11,980 nucleotides of DNA from Oscillospiraceae bacterium (GTDB taxonomy: Bacteria; Bacillota; Clostridia; Oscillospirales; Ruminococcaceae): positions 1 to 11,980 of the forward strand of contig JAFUQL010000147.1 in assembly GCA_017472375.1 (NCBI GenBank), given 5' to 3'. The stretch's first letter is position 1. The number at the start of each line of letters is the position of its first letter. The notes under the pieces were generated by a model. That model was not told the origin of the DNA and ran no database searches. It saw only the letters and a program-made list of their open reading frames with translations. Both the position numbers and the translations under genes were made by a program. Positions 1 to 4,634 of this stretch are shown here, piece after piece.

Positions 1-60
1 AAAAAACAAGCCCGCACCCCTTCGGGGTGCAGGCTTGTTTTGGTTGGGCTGGCAGGGGCC
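1..60. repeat. Direct repeat, copy A: terminator plus tRNA-Gln 3' fragment
   Basis: Bases 1-60 match 201-260 at 58 of 60 positions (differences at 31/231 and 59/259); identity stops abruptly at 61/261. The repeated unit covers the whole terminator and the last bases of tRNA-Gln up to the T-stem. Copy A therefore carries a tRNA 3' end, including the encoded CCA, with no tRNA body behind it. The unit may extend left of the window. On the minus-strand RNA the change at 31 turns a G-C pair of the terminator stem into G-U, so folding is preserved. Confidence 0.95.
4..40 (-). terminator. Rho-independent terminator (second copy)
   Basis: On the minus strand an approximately 17-bp stem closes on a very short loop around GAAG and runs into a T-tract (TGTTTTTT at the left edge). 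It is the twin of the terminator at 204-240, with one G-U wobble. It would stop transcripts that read through the first terminator and the hairpin-rich stretch between them. Confidence 0.85.
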
Positions 61-200
61 AGAAAAGCTCATGCTGATGCATGACCTTTTGGGGCCTTGC
101 GCTTTTTGGGCGCAAGGCCCAGACGGGCGCGAAAGGCTCCCCCGGAGCCTTCCTTCTCCGCCCGTCACCCACGTCTGGCTTCGACCCCTGCCCGCTTCGA
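61..200. other. Hairpin-rich gene-free stretch between the two repeat copies
   Basis: No coding sequence is credible here. The stretch is packed with inverted repeats: CATGC/GCATG at 70-83; an 11-bp perfect stem 92-102/110-120 with a 7-nt loop; an 8-bp stem 133-140/144-151 with a CCC loop; GACGGGCG at 122-129 pairing with CGCCCGTC at 159-166 around the previous hairpin; and an alternative outer pairing CCAGACG (119-125) with CGTCTGG (172-178). In addition, 180-192 is the exact reverse complement of 251-263, the T-arm of tRNA-Gln. None of the hairpins is followed by a T-tract, so they are not terminators. It could be a decayed tRNA/element remnant, a palindromic interspersed repeat or a structured RNA; I cannot decide between these. 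Confidence 0.6.
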
Positions 201-260
201 AAAAAACAAGCCCGCACCCCTTCGGGGTGCGGGCTTGTTTTGGTTGGGCTGGCAGGGGTC
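201..260. repeat. Direct repeat, copy B: terminator plus 3' end of intact tRNA-Gln
   Basis: This is the partner of the repeat at 1-60, offset by exactly 200 bp. This copy is attached to the complete tRNA-Gln gene and has a fully Watson-Crick terminator stem, so it is probably the original. Confidence 0.95.
204..240 (-). terminator. Rho-independent terminator of the tRNA cluster
   Basis: A perfect 17-bp stem (204-220 with 224-240) has a 3-nt loop and, on the minus strand, is followed by a run of T (complement of 201-206). It begins one base after the CCA of tRNA-Gln, so it ends the Arg-His-Gln transcript. Confidence 0.93.
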
Positions 261-314
261 GAACCTGCGATGTGGGAGTCAAAGTCCCATGCCTTACCGT
301 TTGGCGACAGCCCA
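241..314 (-). tRNA. tRNA-Gln (anticodon TTG)
   Basis: The minus strand reads TGGGCTG at the 5' end, pairing with CAGCCCA, discriminator A and an encoded CCA. The anticodon loop is CTTTGAC, giving anticodon TTG, which reads CAA/CAG. The T-arm has the usual TTCGAAC loop. The gene is 74 nt with CCA. It is the last gene of the cluster, 48 nt after tRNA-His, and its 3' end is the part duplicated at the left edge of the window. Confidence 0.96.
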
Positions 315-324
315 ATAAATGGAA

Positions 325-356
325 AAGAGCGGACTTTGCAAGCAAAATCCGCTCTT
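325..356 (-). terminator. Hairpin between tRNA-His and tRNA-Gln, weak terminator or processing signal
   Basis: AAGAGCGGA (325-333) pairs perfectly with TCCGCTCTT (348-356); after one mismatch the stem continues TTTGC/GCAAA to a 2-nt loop. On the minus strand it is followed by only a short TTTT before CC, so termination would be partial. There is no room for a separate promoter before tRNA-Gln, so that gene must depend on read-through or processing. Confidence 0.55.
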
Positions 357-362
357 CTCCTG

Positions 363-440
363 TGGGGTGCCCAGAGGGAATCGAACCCTCGGCCTCCAGA
401 GCCACAATCTGGCGCGCTAACCAACTGCGCTATGGGCACC
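363..440 (-). tRNA. tRNA-His (anticodon GTG)
   Basis: On the minus strand the acceptor GTGCCCA pairs with TGGGCAC, followed by C73 and an encoded CCA. The extra G at 440 is the encoded G-1 that pairs with C73, a hallmark of bacterial tRNA-His. The anticodon stem CCAGA/TCTGG encloses TTGTGGC, giving anticodon GTG. It lies 5 nt from tRNA-Arg in the same cluster. Confidence 0.97.
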
Positions 441-445
441 ACATC

Positions 446-522
446 TGGTGCGCCCGAAGGGACTCGAACCCCCGGCCCACTGCTTAGAAGGCAGTTGCTC
501 TATCCGGCTGAGCTACGGGCGC
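446..522 (-). tRNA. tRNA-Arg (anticodon TCT)
   Basis: On the minus strand the acceptor GCGCCCG pairs with CGGGCGC, with discriminator A and an encoded CCA. The anticodon stem ACTGC/GCAGT encloses CTTCTAA, giving anticodon TCT (reads AGA/AGG). The D-arm and the T-loop TTCGAGT are standard. It is 77 nt long and first in the cluster, close behind a consensus promoter. Confidence 0.97.
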
Positions 523-561
523 ATACAAGTTCTCATTTATTCGGGACACGCTGCATGAGTT

Positions 562-590
562 ATTATATCCGTTCTCCTGGCATTTGTCAA
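562..590 (-). promoter_or_regulatory. Sigma-A promoter of the tRNA cluster
   Basis: On the minus strand TTGACA (complement of 585-590) and TATAAT (complement of 562-567) are separated by exactly 17 bp. Both hexamers are perfect consensus, as expected for a stable-RNA promoter. Transcription would start near 555, about 30 nt before tRNA-Arg. Confidence 0.92.
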
Positions 591-640
591 TGCTTTACTA
601 AAAATATTTTTTTGTTTTTGCATATCGGCCACACCGGCCA

Positions 641-678
641 TAAAAAATACCGCCCCTCGCCCTGGGGCGAAGCGCGGT
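641..678 (-). terminator. Terminator of the HU gene
   Basis: On the minus strand CGCCCC (complement of 664-669) pairs with GGGGCG (complement of 651-656) across a 7-nt loop. An alternative pairs ACCGC with GCGGT further out. The stem runs into TATTTTTTAT. It starts about 20 nt after the HU stop codon. Confidence 0.85.
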
Positions 679-698
679 TTCGATGTTCGCTGTTCGAG

Positions 699-977
699 TT
701 ACTTCTCGTTCAGCTTCTGCTTCATGCGGCTGCTGGCCTTGAAGCCGGGAGCACTGGTGGACTCCAGATGAGTGCTGGTCTTGGTCTTGGGATTGGTGAA
801 CTCCTTGGCCTTGCGGGTGCGCATCTCAAAACGGCCAAAGCCCGCGATGGTGACCTTCTCATTGCGCTTCAGGCACTCGGTGATGGTGCCGAACACGCCG
901 TCCATCACCTGCTCCACAGTTGCCTCAGACAGCTCGGTCTTGGCAGCCACGGCAGTGATCATCTGCGATCTCGTCAT
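699..977 (-). CDS. HU-family DNA-binding protein
   Basis: A 92-residue histone-like protein of the HU/IHF family, which binds and bends DNA as a dimer to compact the nucleoid. The start is the ATG at 977, preceded by GGAAGGGG at a usable distance; an in-frame GTG at 1001 would add 8 residues but lacks a comparable ribosome binding site. Visible features are the N-terminal helical dimer part (residues 1-40), the family signature with AGFGRF at 45-50, and the intercalating proline of the beta arm in NP at 62-63. The arm and C-terminus are unusual: the common NPxTG followed by a run of I/E/V-rich residues is replaced by a Ser/Thr/Lys-rich segment (61-80), and the tail is Lys-rich. It stands alone with its own promoter and terminator. 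Length matches the family (about 90). I am sure of the family and less sure which paralogue this is. Confidence 0.93.
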   Translation of the reverse strand: MTRSQMITAVAAKTELSEATVEQVMDGVFGTITECLKRNEKVTIAGFGRFEMRTRKAKEFTNPKTKTSTHLESTSAPGFKASSRMKQKLNEK

Positions 978-1050
978 TTTATTTTTACCCCTTCCATCCA
1001 CACAAAACTATGTAGTGTGCACGCTTGCCACAATGCGGGTCAAAAGCAAT

Positions 1051-1067
1051 AACCCCCGCACGGGTTT
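1051..1067 (-). other. Hairpin at the 5' end of the HU mRNA leader
   Basis: On the minus strand AACCCG and a G-rich GGGGTT arm form a short GC-rich hairpin within about 10-25 nt of the predicted transcription start. The HU leader is roughly 95 nt. There is no T-tract, so it is more likely a 5' stabiliser or translational control element than a terminator. Its role is inferred only from position. Confidence 0.4.
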
Positions 1068-1079
1068 TAAAGCATAGTT

Positions 1080-1108
1080 ATTGTATCTTATATTTATCGT
1101 TCTGTCAA
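1080..1108 (-). promoter_or_regulatory. Sigma-A promoter of the HU gene
   Basis: On the minus strand TTGACA (complement of 1103-1108) and TACAAT (complement of 1080-1085) are 17 bp apart. The surroundings are strongly AT-rich. This is a near-consensus promoter fitting an abundantly made nucleoid protein. The start would be near 1073. Confidence 0.9.
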
Positions 1109-1315
1109 TAATTTTTTGGCTTTTTCAAGCAAATTGCGCCGCCAACTGTTTTTCTGACGAATACAGTTTTTTCGACATTTTTCTTCAAAAACAGCTCTGT
1201 TAATCGTTCATTTTATGATCGCAGGCTTCCCCTATGCTTTTGCGGGTGAAACATTTTTTCATAAAGCCGTCGCAATATTTTTCTCTTTTTCAGGTTTTTT
1301 TCCATTACGCACGAA
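1109..1315. other. AT-rich gene-free gap between HU promoter and trkH
   Basis: This stretch is AT-rich with many T runs on the plus strand and no credible reading frame or RNA gene. It separates the HU promoter from the hairpin downstream of trkH. I see no convincing promoter in the plus direction. Confidence 0.6.
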
Positions 1316-1356
1316 CAGCCGCACCCCAAAATCAGGGGTGCGGCTGCCATTTTTGC
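1316..1356. terminator. Terminator-like hairpin downstream of trkH
   Basis: A perfect 12-bp stem (1316-1327 with 1335-1346) has a 7-nt loop and lies 36 nt beyond the trkH stop. The run of T (ATTTTTGC at 1349-1356) follows on the plus strand, whereas the minus-strand side continues TTCGTGCG. It is therefore a good terminator in the plus direction and a poor one for the operon it follows. It probably still marks the end of the trkA-trkH mRNA as a stable 3' hairpin. Confidence 0.6.
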
Positions 1357-1381
1357 AAGGATTCTTTCAAAAACAAACGCT

Positions 1382-2830
1382 TTACAGGCTGCGCTTCCAT
1401 GTATGGCGGCTGAACAGCACCAGCATGGGAAAGATCTCCAAACGGCCAAACAGCATATCCAGCGTCAGGATGATCTTGGAAAACGCGCTGTACCCGGCAA
1501 AGCTCAGGGTGGGGCCCACCTCGGCAAAGCCGGGGCCAATGTTGTTGAAGCAGGAGAACACCGCCGAAATGTTGGCCTCGATGGAGAATCCGTCCAGCGA
1601 CACCAGCAGATAGCTGCCCATCAGCATCACACAGTAGGCAGTAACGTAGGCATTGGCGTTGCTCAGCACCCATTCGCTCACCGGCTCGCCGTTCACCTTT
1701 ACCACCCGCACGGTGTTGGGGTGCAGCGAACGGCGCACACTGCGGTGCAGATTCTTCATCAGAAGCAGCACACGGGCCATCTTCAGGCCGCCGCCTGTAC
1801 TGCCCGCGCAGGCGCCCAACAGCATCAGCATCAGCAGGATGCCTTTGGAAAAACTGGGCCACAGGTCAAAGTCGGTGGTGGCATAACCGGTGGTGGTCAT
1901 AATGGTACTGACCTGGAAAGCCGCATGGCGCACCGTTTCCTCCAGTGTGGCGTACATGCTGCGGATGTTCCATGCGATGCCGGCGGTACTGAGGGCAAAC
2001 ACCCCCAGATACAGCCGCAGCTCCTCGTCCATCAGCGCGGCCGAGAAACGGCGCAGCACGATCATATAATACACGGTAAAGTTCACACCGAAGATCAGCA
2101 TGAACACAGTGGTCACATTCTGGATATAGGGGCTGTAACTGGCCATGCTGTCCGCCTTGATGCCGAAGCCGCCGGTGCCGGCGGTGCCCAGCGCGGTACA
2201 CACCGCATCAAACATGGGCATCCCGCCCGCCAGCAGGAACAGCAGGTTCACGATGGTCAGCACGATATACATACCGTACAGGATCTTGGTGGTCTGACCC
2301 ATGCGGGGGGTCAGCTTGCCCACGCTGGGGCCGGGGCTCTCGGCGCGCAGCAGGTGCATGGTGTACCCACCGCCCGCCGGGGTGACCGCCAGCAGGAACA
2401 CCAGAATGCCCATGCCGCCGATCCAATGGCTGGCGCTGCGCCACAAAAGCAGGCCCCGGCTCATGGCCTCCACATCGGTGAGGATGGATGCGCCGGTGGT
2501 GGTGAAACCGGACACCATTTCAAACAGGGCATCCACATAGCTGGGGATCTGCCCGCTGAACACAAAGGGCAGGCAGCCCAGTACCGACAGGGCGATCCAG
2601 GACAGAGATGTGGCAACAAAGCCCTCCTGCTCATAGAAGGCGCCCCGGGCGTTCCGCCCCCACAGGAACAGCGCCCCGCCCACCGCCAGCACGATGACCT
2701 CGGTGGCGAGGTAGGCCAGTGCCACGTCCGGCTCACCGTCCCACAGGGACAGCAGCATACCCGGCAGCATAAAACAGGCCTCCAGCAGCAGTGCGATGCC
2801 CACGATGCGGGCAATGCCTTTAAAATTCAT
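1382..2830 (-). CDS. trkH: TrkH-type potassium uptake protein, membrane pore subunit
   Basis: A 482-residue integral membrane protein of the TrkH/KtrB family, which moves K+ inward through a single-chain pore built from four M1-P-M2 repeats. The filter segments are visible: TTTGAS (residues 110-115), GTGGFG (218-223), TTTG (312-315) and NNIGPG (429-434), each supplying the conserved pore-loop glycine. The AGSTGGG stretch at 342-348 matches the intramembrane gating loop after the third pore. Hydrophobic segments cover most of the chain. The length (about 480) is normal for TrkH. The start ATG at 2830 follows the trkA stop by 21 nt, with a purine-rich GGAGAAGGGAAG sequence upstream, so trkA and trkH are one operon with the regulator first. 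Whether ion coupling is to H+ or Na+ cannot be read from the sequence. Confidence 0.95.
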   Translation of the reverse strand: MNFKGIARIVGIALLLEACFMLPGMLLSLWDGEPDVALAYLATEVIVLAVGGALFLWGRNARGAFYEQEGFVATSLSWIALSVLGCLPFVFSGQIPSYVDALFEMVSGFTTTGASILTDVEAMSRGLLLWRSASHWIGGMGILVFLLAVTPAGGGYTMHLLRAESPGPSVGKLTPRMGQTTKILYGMYIVLTIVNLLFLLAGGMPMFDAVCTALGTAGTGGFGIKADSMASYSPYIQNVTTVFMLIFGVNFTVYYMIVLRRFSAALMDEELRLYLGVFALSTAGIAWNIRSMYATLEETVRHAAFQVSTIMTTTGYATTDFDLWPSFSKGILLMLMLLGACAGSTGGGLKMARVLLLMKNLHRSVRRSLHPNTVRVVKVNGEPVSEWVLSNANAYVTAYCVMLMGSYLLVSLDGFSIEANISAVFSCFNNIGPGFAEVGPTLSFAGYSAFSKIILTLDMLFGRLEIFPMLVLFSRHTWKRSL

Positions 2831-2851
2831 ACGACCGCTTCCCTTCTCCGC

Positions 2852-4216
2852 TCAGCGGGCAAAAATGTCATTCATCTGGCGGATGGGCGGCTGGATGTCC
2901 GAGGCCACCACGATGGCGGTGTCTCCCGGCTGGAACGCGGTGGAACCGTCCGGGATGACGGGCTCGCCCCGGCGGCTGACACTGGCCAGCAGGATGTTCT
3001 TGCGCAGGGGAATGTCCTTCAGAGGGATGCCGCAGTAGCGCACATTTTCATCCACCCGGAACTCCATGGCCTCGACCCGCTCGCCGGCCACCCGGTGCAG
3101 GGCCAGCATCTCGCCGGTCTGGTTGTACATGGCGCGCACATACCGCACGATGTGGGCACTGCACAGGTCTTTGGGCACCACCATGGTGCCCGCACCCATC
3201 TTCTCGAACATGGCAGTGTGTTCCATATGGGTGATCTGGGTGATGACCTTTTTCACGCCCAGCTGATTGGCGTACATGGACACGATCAGGTTCTCCTCGT
3301 CGCTGCCGGTCAGGGTCACCACCGCATCGGCGTGCTCGATGCCCTCGGTATCCAGCACCTTCTGAGAAGTGCCGTTGCCGTGGTAGACAGAGGCCTTGGG
3401 GAAGGCAGTGGCCAGCTCCACACAGCGGTCGTAGTTTTCTTCGATGATCTTCACGTTCATGCCGCCCGCCAGCAGCAGCTGGGTCAGGTAGAAGCCCACC
3501 CGGCCGCCGCCGATGACCAGCACGCTGTTCACCGGGTGGGTGCTGATCTTCAGGTTCTTCATAAAGCGGGCCAGCTTGTCGGCCTGCGCGGTCACATGGA
3601 TGTGATCGCCCGGCTGGATGACGTAGCTGCCGTTGGGGATGACCGTCTCCTCGTCCCGGGTGACGGCGCACACCAGCACCTTGACCCCGACGATCTGGTT
3701 GAGCTGGTTCAGGGGCACCCCGGCCAGCTTGCTGTCTGCCCGCACCTCCAGCTCCACGATCTCCACCTTGCCCTTGGCAAAGGTATCCCGCCCCACAAAG
3801 GCAGGGATCTGCAGGGTGCGGTAGATCTCCTCGGCGGCGACCTTTTCCGGGTTCACCGTCATGGAGAGGCCCAGCTCTTCCCGCATGGCGAACTGCTGCT
3901 CGGTGTACTCAGGGTTGCGTACCCGGGCGATGGTGTGGATGGAGGGATTCATCTTACGGGCTGTCAGGCAGCACAGCAGATTCACCTCATCGGCGCTGGT
4001 GGCAGCGATGAGCAGATCCGCGCTCTCCACCCCGGCGGTGCGCAGGGTGCCCATGGTGGCGGCGTTGCCCTGCACGATCATCACATCATAGCGGGTCTCG
4101 CTGGCGGCAAGCACTTCCGGGTTGGGGTCGATGACGGTCAGGTCATAGCCCTCCCGGGAAAGCTGGCGGGTAACGGCGCGGCCCACCTGGCCGTCGCCTG
4201 CAACAATGATCTTCAT
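2852..4216 (-). CDS. trkA: TrkA, nucleotide-binding regulator of Trk potassium uptake
   Basis: A 454-residue cytoplasmic protein that binds NAD(H)/ATP-type ligands and gates TrkH. It has the full double architecture: RCK_N (1-120) with the Rossmann motif GDGQVG at 7-12, TrkA_C (about 140-220), a second RCK_N from about 230 with GGGRVG at 236-241, and a second TrkA_C (about 370-450). The acidic end of beta-2 (VIDPN, 28-32) fits dinucleotide binding. The length agrees with E. coli TrkA (about 458), unlike the half-sized KtrA. The start at 4216 puts the Rossmann strand (MKIIVAGDG) at the N-terminus and has an AGAGG site 7 nt upstream; an ATG 36 codons further up would add an unrelated segment overlapping the predicted promoter. 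It is first in a two-gene operon with trkH. Confidence 0.95.
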   Translation of the reverse strand: MKIIVAGDGQVGRAVTRQLSREGYDLTVIDPNPEVLAASETRYDVMIVQGNAATMGTLRTAGVESADLLIAATSADEVNLLCCLTARKMNPSIHTIARVRNPEYTEQQFAMREELGLSMTVNPEKVAAEEIYRTLQIPAFVGRDTFAKGKVEIVELEVRADSKLAGVPLNQLNQIVGVKVLVCAVTRDEETVIPNGSYVIQPGDHIHVTAQADKLARFMKNLKISTHPVNSVLVIGGGRVGFYLTQLLLAGGMNVKIIEENYDRCVELATAFPKASVYHGNGTSQKVLDTEGIEHADAVVTLTGSDEENLIVSMYANQLGVKKVITQITHMEHTAMFEKMGAGTMVVPKDLCSAHIVRYVRAMYNQTGEMLALHRVAGERVEAMEFRVDENVRYCGIPLKDIPLRKNILLASVSRRGEPVIPDGSTAFQPGDTAIVVASDIQPPIRQMNDIFAR

Positions 4217-4301
4217 ATCGATTCCTCTCTGCCGGGCCAAGCGGCCGGCGCAGGCAAAACGCTTTATCGAATCACTGCGATTCGTCGGATGCATTGTGAA
4301 A

Positions 4302-4310
4302 AGTATAGCA
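4302..4310 (-). promoter_or_regulatory. Extended -10 promoter of trkA-trkH
   Basis: On the minus strand TGCTATACT (complement of 4302-4310) is an extended -10 element. The -35 position holds only the poor match TTTTAA, which fits a promoter relying on the TGn extension. The start would be near 4295, leaving a leader of about 79 nt. Confidence 0.65.
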
Positions 4311-4379
4311 CATCCCGCTTTCATTTAAAAGTCCCGCCGGATTGCGGTCGCCTTTCTTAAGATTTCTTATGCGGCAGGG

Positions 4380-4409
4380 TTGCCCCCTCCCCTGCATTTT
4401 CTATATAAT
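4380..4409 (+). promoter_or_regulatory. Candidate upstream promoter toward the phosphate symporter
   Basis: TTGCCC (4380-4385) and a perfect TATAAT (4404-4409) are 18 bp apart, facing the symporter gene. The start would be near 4416, giving a leader of over 200 nt that includes the hairpins at 4450-4481 and the putative Pho boxes. The surrounding TA-rich run makes chance matches more likely. Confidence 0.5.
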
Positions 4410-4449
4410 AGGTATATATATTTTATACTGGGGATATTGGGATTTTGTA

Positions 4450-4481
4450 CAGCTTCGCTGCGGCCTGTTTCGGCCGGCCGC
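4450..4481 (+). other. Tandem hairpins between the two candidate symporter promoters
   Basis: CAGC/GCTG (4450-4460, 3-nt loop) is followed directly by GCGGCC/GGCCGC (4460-4465 with 4476-4481). A T-rich stretch (TTTACATACATTTTAC) follows, so RNA from the upstream promoter could form a weak terminator-like structure here. Confidence 0.4.
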
Positions 4482-4498
4482 TTTACATACATTTTACA
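4482..4498 (+). promoter_or_regulatory. Putative PhoP/PhoB-type operator (Pho boxes)
   Basis: TTTACA occurs twice (4482-4487 and 4493-4498) separated by exactly 5 bp, an 11-bp period. Gram-positive PhoP proteins bind TTAACA-like hexamers spaced by 5 bp. A looser TTTACC lies at 4516 and an inverted TGTAAA at 4530-4535. The site precedes a phosphate symporter gene and lies about 50-65 bp upstream of the likely start. The assignment is inferred from motif and context. Confidence 0.55.
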
Positions 4499-4514
4499 AT
4501 CCCCTGCTAGATGA

Positions 4515-4542
4515 TTTTACCGCCCACACTGTAAATTATAAG
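4515..4542 (+). promoter_or_regulatory. Candidate proximal promoter of the phosphate symporter
   Basis: TTTTAC (4515-4520) and TATAAG (4537-4542) are 16 bp apart, with a weak -35 as expected for an activator-dependent promoter next to the TTTACA repeats. The leader would then hold the hairpin CACCCG/CGGGTG (4568-4573 with 4588-4593) upstream of the ribosome binding site. Confidence 0.45.
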
Positions 4543-4634
4543 TAAAGGCTCGTCAAAAGCCTTATTTCACCCGTCGGTTTTCCCCGCCGGGTGGCTGACC
4601 GACCAAGATCACGATCAAGAGGAAACGAAGAACC

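Noticed and set aside
41..115. A second tRNA-Gln at the left edge
   Set aside because: Only the acceptor 3' strand and part of the T-stem match; the T-loop, anticodon arm and D-arm are absent.
92..120. The 11-bp hairpin as a terminator
   Set aside because: Neither strand has a T-tract after the stem.
81..1052. Long open frames on the plus strand across the tRNA cluster and HU
   Set aside because: They run through three certain tRNA genes on the other strand and through HU; they have no ribosome binding site and no recognisable domain.
4217..4301. A c-di-AMP (ydaO) riboswitch before trkA
   Set aside because: Such riboswitches precede K+ genes in Firmicutes, but the leader here is only about 80 nt and lacks the long multi-helix layout.
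1403..4360. A 985-codon open frame on the plus strand opposite trkH-trkA
   Set aside because: It mirrors two clearly real genes in the antisense frame; its product is rich in His, Gln, Gly and Ala with no domain, as expected from GC-rich codon bias.
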